64,000 nt of DNA from Purshia tridentata (lineage: Eukaryota; Streptophyta; Magnoliopsida; Rosales; Rosaceae): assembly GCA_003254885.1 (NCBI GenBank), contig QANT01007905.1, positions 62,001 through 126,000 on the forward strand. Direction: 5' to 3'. A model generated the notes under the pieces. The model saw nothing but the letters and a program-made list of their open reading frames with translations. It ran no database searches and had not been told where the DNA came from. The position numbers and the translations under genes are program-made. Numbering within the stretch: position 1 is the first letter of the stretch; every line of letters begins with the position of its first letter. Below, piece after piece: positions 28,911 through 42,168 of this stretch.

Positions 28911-31900
28911 CCAACTATATAGGACCAAACCTTATTCATCATTCAAAAATTAAGGTTAAACGGAAATTAATAAAGTTTGGTCGGAATATGATCAAAATCG
29001 GATTGGGTTGATACATGGATGTCCAACAAGTACATGTCGATAGAGACCAAATTGGATACATGTGGAGAGCAATGAAGTTGATCACGTAGGACTGTAGGAG
29101 ATGAAGAAGCTGAATAAGCTGAGTCGAAGACCACACATTAAATATTGGTGGAGGTGGGAGGATATATTTACAAACAATCTTTCAAAGGCAATTTTATATA
29201 TATAGAAAGAACCCACTCATTATGAAATTCTTCAAATAATTTTTATTTAAAAAATTCTTATATATATATATATATGCATGCTTGGCAGGATGGGATTGAT
29301 GACCAAGGTCCACTGGCTGTGTTGTGGAATGTGGGCTTTGTACGTACGTAGCTTAATTGGTAAGGTCCTTCTTAATAACACGTAACATTTTTGTGTTTCT
29401 GTTATGTTTTGTGTGGTTTCGCGGTGCAATATTTCTCAGGTACAAAAGGGCATGCCATCCACACATGGGACAACGACAACTACTCAATGTACATTACCCA
29501 TGCATATAAAAAAAATATATAGCACAAAAGAAACACAAAGCAGCATATACACACACACATATATAAATATATATATGTTATAATGCAAAAGCTAAAACTA
29601 AAAAGGTGCATGGAGACAAGTCAGCATATTGATGAGATATTTGGAGGGTTGTGGTTTCTTTTGTGTCCAAGCTAGGTTGGGTGGACACAGTAGTGGTGGG
29701 ATCGATTGCTAGGTTTGAACGACAAATTGGGAGGAAACAACGACGTCCTTTTGCTTTGGAATTAAAAGATATATAATTCTTACACAAATCATACCAGAAT
29801 TTTTTTTTTGTATTTTATTGATCATGACTTTATTTGTAATATGATTAAATATTCACTACCAGGAAGCCACTTTAAATATTAGAAGGCCAGTGACGTTCAG
29901 GGGTAGGTCGTATGAAGTTGGAGCTGGAGGGTGCACTTCAGGAGGAAGAAGCCAATTAAACATTAATGTAGTTTGAGAGATCAAGATCGTTCCTCAAGGA
30001 GCATTACTATTGTATCATCTTAACTGATCCACCATCTTCTCTATTAATGATATATATCATCTTAATTAAGTACTGATCCACCATCTTAATCTTAATTAAC
30101 TGTAACTGCAATCATAATACATAAGTCACAGTCACTTAATATATATGCACATGCATTGATCCCGGTAGAGGTACGATCGATAATGATAGGCTATAGTTGG
30201 AATATTTATTTGATTTTGAATCCTCGACTGCCGATAGTAGTATGGATACCCTTTTTCATTTGTACGTACATTGCGTAAAAAAATGCGCTTGCAAGTAGTG
30301 GCAGTGCCCAATGAGATCCATAGAAATGAAACCAAAGCTCAAGTGGTACGTACGTACTACCTTTCACGATCAAATGAAATATTTGCAGAGCCCTAGTGGC
30401 CTGCCCTCTATTATGGGATATACGTGTCAATGACCTACTAGTGCACATACTAATATATAATATATGTATATATATAAATTATTAATATTGGTAGTAAAAG
30501 TGAAAAACTAATTGGTTTAGTTTGCAATTTGCATGCAGAAACTCGGGAGATGCATAGCAACAACATAAGATGCACACAGGTACATTATACATACTACTTA
30601 CTACGTACAGCTTAATTCCTTGTTCAACTGTCTTACATACATGGAGATGATGCATAGCAATACTTGTGCCATATATATTGACCTTATCGACAACCGACCT
30701 GTATACGACCCACAATAGATGAGTTGATTGGTGATTGTAAGATATGATAAAGTTGATTGGTTGGATCGAGTAGAATTATCGGCCCAACCCTCCCCGACCC
30801 AACCCATTCTCATCCCTAATATATCCTAGATAACTATGAGATTAAGTAAATATGTCTAATTACAATAATTAATAAATAAGGTACTTACGTACTTTAATTG
30901 TTGAACCTAGCAGGCTAGCACATGATGAATAATATTGGGCGGACAAATGCATGTGCTTAATATGTTGACAATTTCATTTCCTTTTCTTTCCCATATAACC
31001 ACCACCCTGCTACTAATTCCTTCTTGGCTTGACACATCAATCTCATGTACATTGACGTATGGACATGTCCCAACTCCATACGTAGTACTACGTACGTGGA
31101 CCACCATCTTCTTAACAGTTACTAATATCCACCCTCGTCACCTATTTACCTGCTTCATGCAATGAACCCATCATAATTAATATATTAATTACTTTTCTCA
31201 TCACTCAGTACAAATTTAGGCCTCGCATAAAAAGTTGGAGAAAAATAAGGATGAATGACGAGTTTATAACGTTGCCATGTTACTATAATACAAAGAAATT
31301 AAGTATGTGATAAAGCAACACAACTGATGATCTTGTGAAGTTGTGCATGATGGAATGTTATTAGAAGAGGAAAAACAAACACATGGATGAGGACCATGCA
31401 TGATGCATGAGGTCAATATTATCCATGTTACTCATGTTACTCTTTGGGCTTTCGGGCCGGCCCTACCTCATGACATGCAATTAACTAAGCATTCCTCGAT
31501 CAATTACATGGATGACACAGATTTGAAACCCTAGCTAGCATATATATCGGTGTACGGACAAGGACGATGGTGATGGTCCTCTGCCAAAGCAAAAGGCTTG
31601 TGTTTCACACTGCTCAATCGTTTGCTCAAGAGGCACATTTTTCCGTATTTCTAATTTGTATTAATTTGTTCAACTAATTTCAAGACTATTTTTCAATGTT
31701 TAATCAGTAATTGCAAGCTCTTGTTCAGACTCATTGTAAGGAAAGCAAAAGCGAAAGCAGGGCAACATATTTTGTGAAGAGTACATAATATTGCACTTTC
31801 AACTTTCAAAAGATGGTCCAAAATGTTAGCTATAAAAGCGATATAGAGGCCCATTGATTATTGATTGGATAACAGTATTTGGGACCAGCAGAGCAAATGC

Positions 31901-32266
31901 TTCATGAAATTGTGGTAGTTACTCAGCAACGTCACACTGCGCTGCGCTCGTTTCATTTGCCTGTTAGTTGGCCCCCCATACATGCCTGATGGCTAATTTT
32001 GATTAATCTTGTGTTCAAATCCACATCTACCTCCAATTATTAATGTTAATTATTGCCTTTTGCTAATTGCAATCAAAAGATAGAGAGAGAGAGACAGAGA
32101 GTATAGAAATATTCAATAACGTACCATGATAACTAACATTAGCATACTGGGAAGTTCCAACTTCCAAGGTAGAGAGACTTTGAAATTCCAAAGACTAAAA
32201 AAAAAAGAAAGGTAAAAATGATAGTGAATTATGAGAGATTAATAGAGAGCTAGGTGTTAAGTGAAG

Positions 32267-33232
32267 TTAAGTAGCAACCCAAAAAGACTCGGGCCAATTC
32301 ATGACCATCTTGTTGTTACCACGCCCACCTTCCTTGCACCGACTAGGAATGGGTAGCTTCCCCATTCCACTTTCATTTTCACCCACAACATTCCCATTAT
32401 TCCCTTCCATGTCCTCTGTTTCACAATTATGTGCTTCATTTTCAGCTTCCATTTCAACAACCCCATCTTCTAATTCAACCACTTGATCATCATCAACATC
32501 ATCTTTCACACCCCATTCTTCGACAACCACGTCCTCACCCACAACCTCTTCATTCTCCTCACAACTTGGAGACACATCCTCCTCCTTCAGTAATCGAAGT
32601 CTGAGCCGGCCATTGCTGCGTTCTGCATGGAAATAAGGAGCAGAAGTCGGCACAGAAACAGCTTTCAGAACTAGCCGGCCGCCTTCACGGTGAGGCCTCA
32701 CTTGAACACCATTGGAACCGCTAATGGATGTTAAAGGAGGAGGAAAAGTAGAAGTACCACTACGATTTGATTTCTTTGGTGCTTGAATGTCAGTGCTCAA
32801 GTTTGAGCTTGTGTGCCTTGTTTTCTCACTTTCTACTGAGAGTAAACAAATGTCATCGCCTTGAATCAGAAAAGAAATGTCAATATCACTGCCGTTTTCA
32901 CTACCCGTCTCGCTGCCTAAGCTTTCAGTGCACATTTCCAAGCTTTTTGGGCTCAGCACTGAAGAGGAGCGCTTAACAAGAGGGTGGACATAAACTTTAT
33001 TCTCTGTTTCAGGCTCAGTTTTGGTGGTGTTCTGGTTTGGGTTGGTCAGAGACTGGAGGAAGCTCCAGCCAGCCATGTCAGCTTTGTTGTTATTGTTTGT
33101 GGTGATGGTGATGGTTTTTTCGATGTGGGATTTCTCTTGGGGTGGAGTCAATTTGAGCCTAACAAGAGGCTCCATGCTTGACTGTAGCCCTTGACACACT
33201 GTACTAGCAGATGACATGTTATTCATAATCAA
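32267..33232 (-). CDS. FAF: FANTASTIC FOUR (FAF) family protein
   Basis: FAF proteins are plant-specific regulators of shoot meristem size that act through the WUSCHEL-CLAVATA loop. This is a single exon of 321 residues. The start reads MIMNNMSSASTVCQGLQS; family members often start at the third methionine (33217), so the true start may be five codons later. The FAF domain is clear: FPPPLTSISGSNGVQVRPHR, then EGGRLVLKAV and YFHAERSNGRLRLRLL (residues about 163-215). It is preceded by the family block SLEMCTESLGSETGSE. The C-terminal third is strongly acidic (EENEEVVGEDVVVEE, DDVDDDQVVELEDG), then a short basic tail ending MNWPESFWVAT. It lacks introns, like other FAF genes. The nearest genes are several kb away on both sides, which fits a developmental gene with extended control regions. 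Confidence 0.93.
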   Translation of the reverse strand: MIMNNMSSASTVCQGLQSSMEPLVRLKLTPPQEKSHIEKTITITTNNNNKADMAGWSFLQSLTNPNQNTTKTEPETENKVYVHPLVKRSSSVLSPKSLEMCTESLGSETGSENGSDIDISFLIQGDDICLLSVESEKTRHTSSNLSTDIQAPKKSNRSGTSTFPPPLTSISGSNGVQVRPHREGGRLVLKAVSVPTSAPYFHAERSNGRLRLRLLKEEDVSPSCEENEEVVGEDVVVEEWGVKDDVDDDQVVELEDGVVEMEAENEAHNCETEDMEGNNGNVVGENESGMGKLPIPSRCKEGGRGNNKMVMNWPESFWVAT

Positions 33233-33254
33233 GATGTGAAAAAACAGAGGAAAG

Positions 33255-33292
33255 AAAAGAACAGAACAGAACAGAACAGAACAGAGCAGAGC
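33255..33292. repeat. (ACAGA)n tract in the FAF leader
   Basis: About six units of acaga/gcaga lie 25-60 bases upstream of the FAF ATG. A (GA)n run follows at about 33436-33453. Both would be in the 5' leader or core promoter. Simple repeats. Confidence 0.65.
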
Positions 33293-36200
33293 AAGGGACT
33301 CTGAATTTGGATGAAAAAATATTGAAAAGACTGAGGTTTTATGAGATAAGTGGAGGGAAAATTAGGCCAAAGACAAGGTTTTAAACAAAACCCAGGTTTG
33401 GTTTAGGTGATATTTTGAGGATTGGTGGCTTGAGAGTGAGAGAGAGAGAGAGAACAAAGGAGTGAGCATATGAAAGAGAAGTGGAAGGGGGTGGGCTTCT
33501 ATTTATAGGGACATGTGGTTGGGAACTGGGGATTTTGTAGAATTATACATGTATAAAGCCTGTGGACTATACTCTACTACTCAAGAGAGGAACTTTTAAG
33601 CCACTAGAATTGCAACATGTATATTTTAGTACCCTGCCACGGCCAGACTGCCACACGTTATAGTCTATTCCATACAACTAGAATAGGAAAAAGGTGAAAC
33701 TAAAATTAAACCAAAATGTTTTTGGACGGTGGTAAAGGCATCTGGGGTTGTAGGGCTGACCAAATCATTAGGGCTTGTTTGGTAGAGTTATTAAAAACCC
33801 TTCTTCAACATAGTTCTCAAAAACCAGTAGGAGAATAATGGTAATTCAATGAACACTCTTGTTAATAGAAATTTGAACTGAAAATCAAAAAACAGATTCT
33901 GCAAAATGATTCTTGGAACGAAGTAGATGTTTTCACTCTATTTTTAATTTGTGTGATTTTAATTAATTAGAGAAAATTTTTTCTGAATTAGAAGGGAACC
34001 AACATATCCTTAATTAACTTTCACTCTGCAAAAACAGAGAGAATAATTATAGTATGACTTTTGTGTTATATTCTTGGCTGCCAAGATAACTTTTGTTGTT
34101 AAACTATAAATAATTGTGCGGTTGAATGATTTTCCCTGATGGGAATGAGCATTACCTCATTTCGACAGGGAACACTAGGCTTTCTCACCCATTAGCATTT
34201 GCTGTCAAATGAAAACCAAACAAAGAAAGAAGAGGATTCGCTTTGACATTTTAATTGATTATTTATTCACACCATCCAATCAATTAATTACTACTTTATT
34301 GCATATGCATGTACTTAATTAGGGTCAAACACTACTTTGATGATGTTAATGTATTATGTTACTGCCTAGCTAGGCTTAGCAGAGTGAGGACCCCATTGCC
34401 AATTAACTAAATGTTTGACCAACTTCCATACAAAAAGGGTCTCTCAGAAGACCAATAGCCAACAAGTGTTGCAACTGAAATCTGCAGAAAACATATACAA
34501 TGACCGACCAAGTGAGAGAATGAAAAGAAACCAATTTCTAGACACACTTTAAATAAAATATAAGCCTGTCTTTACTGCCTTCAAAGGCAAGAGTTTCAGC
34601 ATTAATCATGAAGCTTATTATACACTCTACTGCCAAATTTGTAGTAATTAATTTTAGTCTTCACAGAAAAAAGAAAGCAACACCCCCTTGCCTTCTAGCC
34701 CTTGCCATTTGCCCAAATTAAATCTTCTCTGGTTAGGTAGCTTCCAAATCTGTATGGACATGTTTGTGTGCTCCAAAAAATTAAAGTTTTTGTTTAATTA
34801 GTTGGGACAAAGATACACTTGAACTTTTGGGCATAGTCACATGTGTATTTGTTATCACATGTATATTTATTAGGCATATCTCACTGCATCATACCTTCCC
34901 AAGTCCCAACCAAGAAAAAGATACCAGAATTGAAAGAAGATATTGTTGGATTTGTTGATATAGGAGCATATTATGCATATGTATATATATATATATATAT
35001 ACACACATGCATGAAGCTGCAGGTGAGCAAGTGCAAAGTTTGGTTATGAAAATTTGGCATTAGTGGCCACTTATTTCTTTGTCTTTGTCACATGTGATGT
35101 GGCATAAAACACACATCATCATGCAGCATTGCCAGAATGAATGAATGCCTTGCATGTGCAATTATTAGAACTGAGAATCTGAGTGGTTCATAAATCGAAG
35201 AGAGTAGTAGTAGTACTACTACTGCTAGAATGTTTTTTCATGCATGCAGCTGCAAAATGATTAATGTATTTTGCCTAAACTGGTTCCCCTTAGAAGACTC
35301 CCAGAACTTTCACTCAACCCACGCTTTCCTAATAATATTGGATAAATGTAACTCTACCCCTAGTCCCTACCCTTTTGTGCTTGGTCTTTTATCTGCTGCC
35401 CATGTTCCTACAAATTTAATTAAATTTGGACTCTGTAATTTGACTTAATTTCCCTTTACATTCGTATTTGCACAGTTAGAAAATGTGACCACATTATTTT
35501 TTGCAGATAAATTCCAAAAGTACTTCTGGATGAACATTTACTGCAATATATTTCAGAAAATTATGTCCACCTGACAATTTGCATGTGAAATACATATGTT
35601 TTTATAGGGCCAATCACCAGAATTTCTGGCCAGTAGGGTCTATATTTGCTTCAGATGGTCCAATACACATGTATATATACATTGTTGAAGCTTTTGAATA
35701 ATATGGTGCTCCAGATTACCTAATTATGAAAATTACAAGCATGCATAGTAAATTTGTACCATCTTTAATTAAATGATGGTTGGCTAGGATGAGGCTGACA
35801 AGAATATCATATTTTCCTCTTGTACACTATCGAGCCCTAACCATTGAGTTTGCTTTTAAAAAAAATTTCACATATCTATCTGCTTTTGTTTTGAAATGGC
35901 AAACCAAGAAAAAAAGGTCTCTTTGTTTCACTAGAAAGTTGGGTCTGATCGATAATTTTTCTCACCTTTTTAGCCTTTTTCCCAAACAATAATATATCGA
36001 TGAATTTATCTACTTCAACTTTCTGATCTTTTACCCAGAAAGATGATGGAATCGAATTCATGGTTTGCACAAACATGTTAATAAAGCGAACTTTTGCACA
36101 CCTTTTGACTCTATAAGTTAGTGACACCTTTTGCATATTCCACTTAACAAAAATAAGACGTAGTAATGTACACAAATCATTGTCCATTGATCATACAAAC

Positions 36201-36910
36201 CTTTGTCCTCAAGATAAATGGCCGCCAGTTATTATTGTTAATTGAAAAGCATTGTTCTAAACTATAATTTATATACAAGAACTTATGCATTGATTCAACA
36301 ACGAAAGGAACTTTATGGGCGGTACGTAGATATCATCATTAAAGGCTTGAATATAAACTTTCCAAATGGTTAATGGTGGTCCTTCCATCTTATCCAGCAT
36401 TATCAAATTTAGCTGCGTGGAGTTGGGAGTTTCTATTTAGGGCAAGCATCAGTATTCCGAATGTTTATAAATAAGACGAGTGAGCTATTACCAAGGCGAT
36501 GAGAGAAAGTGGTTCAAATATCATTTTTCTAGAGTTTTTGAGTAATTTATGTTAACCACCAATTAAAGAGGAAATTAAGTTTCCAAGGGTCCATTGATAC
36601 AGAACATTCTAGAAAAATGTCAGAGCAGGAATCAATTCTCCTTGTCGGTTATAATCATATATAAAAAGCCGTGAATAAAGTGAAAGCAGAGGTAATATTG
36701 ATACCAGAATATTACAGTACTTTCACTTCCAAGTAATATACTTCTTATTGATAAATATCAACATTTTACACTTGCTTGTTACCCAAGACAAAAGAAGAGA
36801 TTAAAAATAAGGGGAAAATGTATCGCGATGTTACAGTAATAAACCTCCCACTCCAATTTGCATTACAACGTGAAATGCTTAGAATGAAACAGAGCAAGAT
36901 TAAACTGACA
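33293..36910. other. Spacer between FAF and FZL
   Basis: No gene was recognised. The first part is the FAF promoter side. An 18-bp perfect palindrome built of AGT/ACT triplets is at 35206-35223, and a (ta)n run is at about 34979-35000. ORFs such as the 103-codon one at 35876-36187 (minus) carry no domain. The last 150 bases should be the FZL 3' untranslated region. Confidence 0.5.
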
Positions 36911-39900
36911 TCATGATACGTGAAGATTTTGAATTTCAGTTCGCAGTGTTTGAAGTTGCTTATCAACATTGGATACTTCATCTTGAAGCTCTAGGAGTTT
37001 GTCTAGTCTCTGCTGTGCTGTATCGTGGTAAGGCTGGCTAACAGTTTTCACAAACCTTTCCATATTCTCAATAGCTTCTGAAAGATCATTCTGCATAGCT
37101 TCTTCAACTTCTCGTGCCAAGGCATCCGCAGTCCTTGTCACCTTATCTATCATCTCTTGCCTACGTGCTGGAAATTTTGATATTGCAATGAACCTATAAC
37201 ATCATGGAAGAAGAAGAAAGTCAAACAACATAATCAGTTAAGAATAAAACAGAATTATAATTGAAGAAATGAAGACAAATAGAAAGAGTTGAATTCAAGA
37301 AGACCCATCACCCGCCAGCTGAGCAAAGACCAAGAGCAAGAAGATCTTCAACAGTGGTCGGCAGCACAGTTGTCAGAAGTGAAGCAGATAAGCCGGCTGC
37401 TCCTAGTCCACCAAAAGTCCCCAGAAACTGGATTTGAAGTAAACAATGTCCGCATCAAATTTTTATTAAATCAGATATTTTATAAGATAATATAACAGAA
37501 CCCGTTGTCACAAGCCATCATTATATTTATGTTTGAATCTCACCATCAATTTTTTGTTTCTTTTTTCCAAAACAGAGAGAAAATAAAAGGCATATCTAAA
37601 CCCATAGAGTTTTACTTGAGCATGTAAAACTTTTAATTATGACTAGTTTTTCATCACCAAGTCCTACCCATGATCTTAAAAGGGATTGAACTCACTGCTT
37701 CACGTATTTCTTGCTCAAACAACTTGGAAGCAGCATTAGCACTGAAGTTCTCTATCACTTTCAAGCTGAGTTCATTTCCTTTTCTCAGCGATGCAAATGT
37801 CTCCAAATTCACCTGACGACTATCTGGATAGAAAAACAAAGGCCAGTGTCTTTCAAATGTTTCTGCATACATCCTTCCTTCACGAGCATTGTCCGATTGT
37901 AACCATATCACGTATTCTCCAAGTAGTTTCTATATTACAAGATATTGACATTAAACAGTAACAGTGGAATCAAAGTCCACAGAAAACAATCAAGCATAGT
38001 AACAAAGATAATGGAAGAACACACATGCAGAGCGCATTCATGAAGGCAAAATCCTTCCATAATCTAAAATGAGATTTCAGGGATTCCCAAAGAAATAGGG
38101 GGAATAGTTTATGGAAGAATGTTAAAGCTATTAACTTACTTGCACATCTGAATGTGCAGGGGCCATAATGTCATTTTGAACCCTTGAGGTGGCTGGAATG
38201 GTGTTAGATTTTTCCCCTTTGAAGACATAGCAAGCAACAAGATCAAGATTTGATAATTTCAGAGTAGCTTCTATGAGTTCCACAATACGTGATTTTGTAG
38301 TATCAATCTGCATTCAAGTGCAGGTACAACTCATGAGCTTAACTTATGAAAAAAATACCATCAATTTGCCATTGAATCATACAAGGGCATGAATTTCTGC
38401 AAAACATACCACAGATAAAATTCTTCTTCTCCAAGCAATGCTTTCATTTTCCATCTTCACTGCATAGTTCTTTACACTACCAATTACATTATTCATTGAG
38501 GCCAAGTCCTGTTTGGCATATCGGCAGTCTTGTGTCACAAGACTTTCACAAGCAGAGAGTAGTTTTTCTGCAATGGCAATGGGCGTTTCCAGTTTGAGCT
38601 TCATTCTTTCCATTCCTGTACTTGTTGACCCATCTAAAAAACTGTACAAGAAGCTCTCAAGTTCATAGAAGCTACTGGTTTTCCAATGAGAATCAGATAC
38701 TGATAGTTTTGCATAATCGTTCCCAAAAGCAGAAGCTGAAAGTTTTGCTTCAAGAGCAGATCGGGCAGAGACAGGAAATAAAGTTACATGTTCAGTTTTC
38801 AGCAATTTCTGTGTATTCTCCTTGATGAATGACATAGCTTCCTCAAGCTGCACCAAATAATTAAATGTGATAAAGGCAGCAGGAAGAGGATTGAGACAAT
38901 ATTAACTGGTTTTACTTTAAGAGGATTGCTAAAGGTAATATAAAAATCAATATGAATGAAACGCATAACAGAACCTCATGAGCATTCTGATAGATATCAG
39001 ATTTGTTCAAGACAAACACAACTTTCTTCTTCCACTGTTGAGTATAACGAAGAAACGAAACCTGGAAATAATGCCAGTAGTGAAATTGAAATCAGCTTTA
39101 TGGACAATAAGGGATAGCACAATTGATTAGCCTAACAAATCAAGGGCTTCCTAGGATGTTGTATTAATCAATGTCAAATCAGCTAAGAGACTTTAAGATC
39201 TACATCAATGTCTTTTTAACCATATGGCTCAGATATTTTCAGCTTTGGACTGTTATCTATTGGTAATTTGGTATAACTACTAATATAAACAAATCCAACT
39301 TCCAGTTTGACGTAGATTCCTTTCATGAATCTTCTCATCATTGGCCCACTGCATTTCTAACACAATCAATCCCATTCTGGGATAGCGGGGAACAATATTT
39401 TCCTAGATGTATAATTCATGTTGCATCTAGATGTATAATTTAGATTGCATCCTGCTTTTCTGAGAAGTAAGTTCTTTATTAGAAAAGGTAGAGGCCTGGG
39501 AAAAAGAATGAGATGTAACCATATAAGCCGGAGACTGTGACATTTTTATTTGTCAATTTAAGATCTATAAAAGCATCAAGCAACATGCCATGCCAGATTG
39601 ACAAAACAATTACCTCACTTTCAGTTAAAGGGCGATCAGCAGAGATAACAAAAAGAAGCAAATCAGCACGGGGCACAAATTCCTCAGTAAGGCGTTGTTG
39701 CCTTTGGAGAATCACATTAGTTCCAGGTGTATCAACAACGTTCATCTGTTATCAGTTTAACTGTTTCAAATAAGGAATTGGACTATTCTTCTACTGAATA
39801 AGGAGTTTTATGAATAAGATATTAAATTAACTCACTTCTTTAAGAATTGGAGCAGGAAGGTAGCATATATATTGACCATCAGGATGCCTTTCACAACGCT

Positions 39901-42168
39901 GTTCCTCACCAGAATCCATCTCAGAATAGCGTAAGAAAGTGATCTCATTAGTTGTAGGAACAACCCCTTCTTTAAGATATCTTCTTCCAAGAAGTGCATT
40001 AATAACAGTCGACTTACCAGAGTTAAATTCACCCTGTTGAAATAAAGAGAGACAAAGAAGTCATAGGAGAACCAACAGAAACATTCTGACTGAGTTCATG
40101 ACAATAATGCTGGAAAATCACACAATATTCTCATCATGAAAACAATTTTCTTCCAGCTGAAACATGACAAATGACCAATCTAAAGTGATGATTAATTTTG
40201 AAAATCCACAAAGTATGATATTAGTACAAGCATTCAATGTCTAAAACAGTAAGTTCAAAAGCATGAATCTGAACAAGGACTCAACAAGGACATATTGCAC
40301 TCTCCAAAGGACAAGTGGCTTTTTTTAAAATTTTCATATCATGGAACATTATTATTAATTACTTCTCATATAATTCTTTCAGAACAGTTATAAGAGGCCA
40401 CCTAAATTCTATCAAGAAAAGAAAAAGGATTTACATGTAATATAGAGCTAATACCCATGTATATTCCTGGAACCAGAATTTGTTGAAGTTCAGCACACAA
40501 TTACCACTATAACCAGTAAAAATGGCTCATCAATTTGAGAAACTGCATCAATGAGAAGCGAAACCTCCTCCGTCTGTCATTCAAAATCAATATTCTGCTA
40601 CTCAACATAAAGTATACAAATAAATATTAATGAAATTTCGGATTATCTCAAGATCAACTTCAACTACCAAATGTTTAATTAAAATATCACCAGTGGAGCA
40701 GCTTTCTGGATAACATTTATTGCTCCAAGCAACACTGATCTCTCCGTTTCTATGAACTGCTTTTCTCTATCCTCCAATTTAAGAAATCCAGCAATGCTAT
40801 TACTGTCATTAGGACCATTATGCACATTTAGGAATGTGAGCTTATTGAAGCTTTCAACTTCATCCTGTGTTTCACTATTCGTCATGTACACAGTGTCAAA
40901 CAATTTTCTCAAAGCATCATTGTCGAGCAGCCTGAAATCCTTCAAAGATGTAACTAATCCACTAGCGCCAGATTTAAGTAACCTTGGAAAGTCCGTATAC
41001 AATGCATCATACGAAGTGAACATGAAAAATATTGGGATCTTCACATTTTTAAACAGAGAGTTCAGTACCGCAAGAACGGTTTCCTGTCCCCCAATACCAT
41101 AAATAATAAAGTCAGCTCCTTCGGAACTGGAAGCATTTATGGCAGCATCTATATTTTGCACATTTCTAGCCACCAAAGGAAGGACTACTGAATCGGATTT
41201 TGAAGCCATCATTGTGCTTCTTGCTACAATTGCAGGAAGACCTACATAAGAACAAAAAAGAAAAAAACACATTCCTTACCCAGTAAAGAGATTTTCAATA
41301 AACAAATATGATGAAAGTCTATAAATATACTAAACTGAAACAAATATTTCTTGTTACCAAAATCCACTAAGGTTGTACATTTCAGATAAGTAGCAAACAA
41401 GCAATGAGTCAGCACTTATTAATTATCTTTAAAGTTTATATATTAACCAAGACAATGAAGCTGCTAGCTGCCTCAGTAGAAATTGCATTGCATTGCATAC
41501 GTCAGCAGCTGATTGTTCCAGCTGTTTGATTAAGTCACTCCAGTAGCTTAGCTTCCACAGAGGCAGCTTCATTGTCTTGGTTAATAGCGAGTGTGTACTA
41601 AAATATTAAAAGCCCAAATAGCAAAATGAGCTGAAGAATGACCTTGATCAGCGAGCACAATCCCACTAGCATTAGCTGCGGCTGCGATATCAACGCGCTC
41701 GGAGATCAACAAGTACGCGCGGTCCCTTACCACTGACTTCAACTTACAGGCAGCCTCATAGAGCCTGCCACCATTTGCTTCATGACCATTGAGCACCAGA
41801 ATCCCAATCCATTTGGATACGGCCTTGTCAATCAAATCTAAGGCATCGTCACCAGCTAAGACATCTTCAGGGTCCAACTGAAGCACAATATTGGGCACCT
41901 TGATCTCTGGGCGCTTGTACCCACCAGGAAACACAGTTCTTTGAGGCTGTTTCTGTGGGGTTTGAGGGTTCTGGTTGGTGAATTGATGTGGGTATTGGGA
42001 GATTGATGAAATGGGAAATTGGGTTCGTCGAGGAGGCTGGGGTTTGATGCGAGAGAGATGGGTTTGCAGAAATGGGATTGAGGTTTGGGTGAATAAGAGA
42101 GGCTGTGTTGTGGAGGTCTGAAAGGAGAGGAGGGGTACCATGGGAAAACTTGAGTTTAGAGCTTTCAC
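36911..42168 (-). CDS. FZL: FZO-like dynamin GTPase, chloroplast (FZL)
   Basis: FZL is a membrane-bound dynamin-family GTPase that remodels thylakoid and envelope membranes. Eleven exons join in phase: 42168-41643, 41241-40691, 40573-40505, 40033-39836, 39745-39614, 39061-38975, 38847-38410, 38307-38140, 37929-37696, 37427-37312 and 37193-36911, giving 933 residues (Arabidopsis FZL is 912). A Ser/Thr/Pro/Gln-rich transit region comes first. Then a thiamine-phosphate-synthase-like part (YLLISERVDIAAAANASGIV) spans exons 1-2. The GTPase domain has G1 GEFNSGKST, G3 DTPG and G4 NKSD. A long helical stalk follows, then the hydrophobic hairpin FLGTFGGLGAAGLSASLLTT with EDLLALGLCSAGG, and a C-terminal coiled coil ending TEIQNLHVS. 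A second ATG nine codons downstream (MVPLL) is possible. The gene faces away from the coiled-coil gene at 42.7 kb. Confidence 0.95.
41442..41585. repeat. 144-base foldback in FZL intron 1
   Basis: The 23 bases at 41442-41464 (attaaccaagacaatgaagc then tgc) are the exact reverse complement of 41563-41585. Pairing continues inward after a small bulge (tgcctc against gaggca), leaving a loop of about 70-85 bases. It lies in the first intron of FZL, 58 bases from the exon 1 donor. It could be a tiny inverted-repeat transposon or a hairpin RNA source. The arm resembles no microRNA well, although TGAAGCTGC recalls the start of miR167. Confidence 0.75.

Larger units (their letters stand above)
25063..32266. 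other. 7.2-kb region without a convincing gene
   Basis: The first 300 bases should hold the MIRO 3' end, and the last part the FAF 3' end. I see AT microsatellites (about 28877-28908 and 29259-29276), many TACGTA and GCATGC words, and scattered ORFs of 60-104 codons with no domain or codon pattern. Around 27160-27560 the text resembles a retroelement LTR (listed separately). No tRNA, snoRNA or known microRNA was recognised by eye. Confidence 0.5.

Noticed and set aside
35876-36187. 103-codon minus-strand ORF
   Set aside because: No recognisable domain and AT-driven amino-acid composition; no supporting splice neighbours.
41442-41464. Reading the foldback arm as miR167
   Set aside because: Only about nine bases (TGAAGCTGC) agree; the rest does not match the known microRNA.
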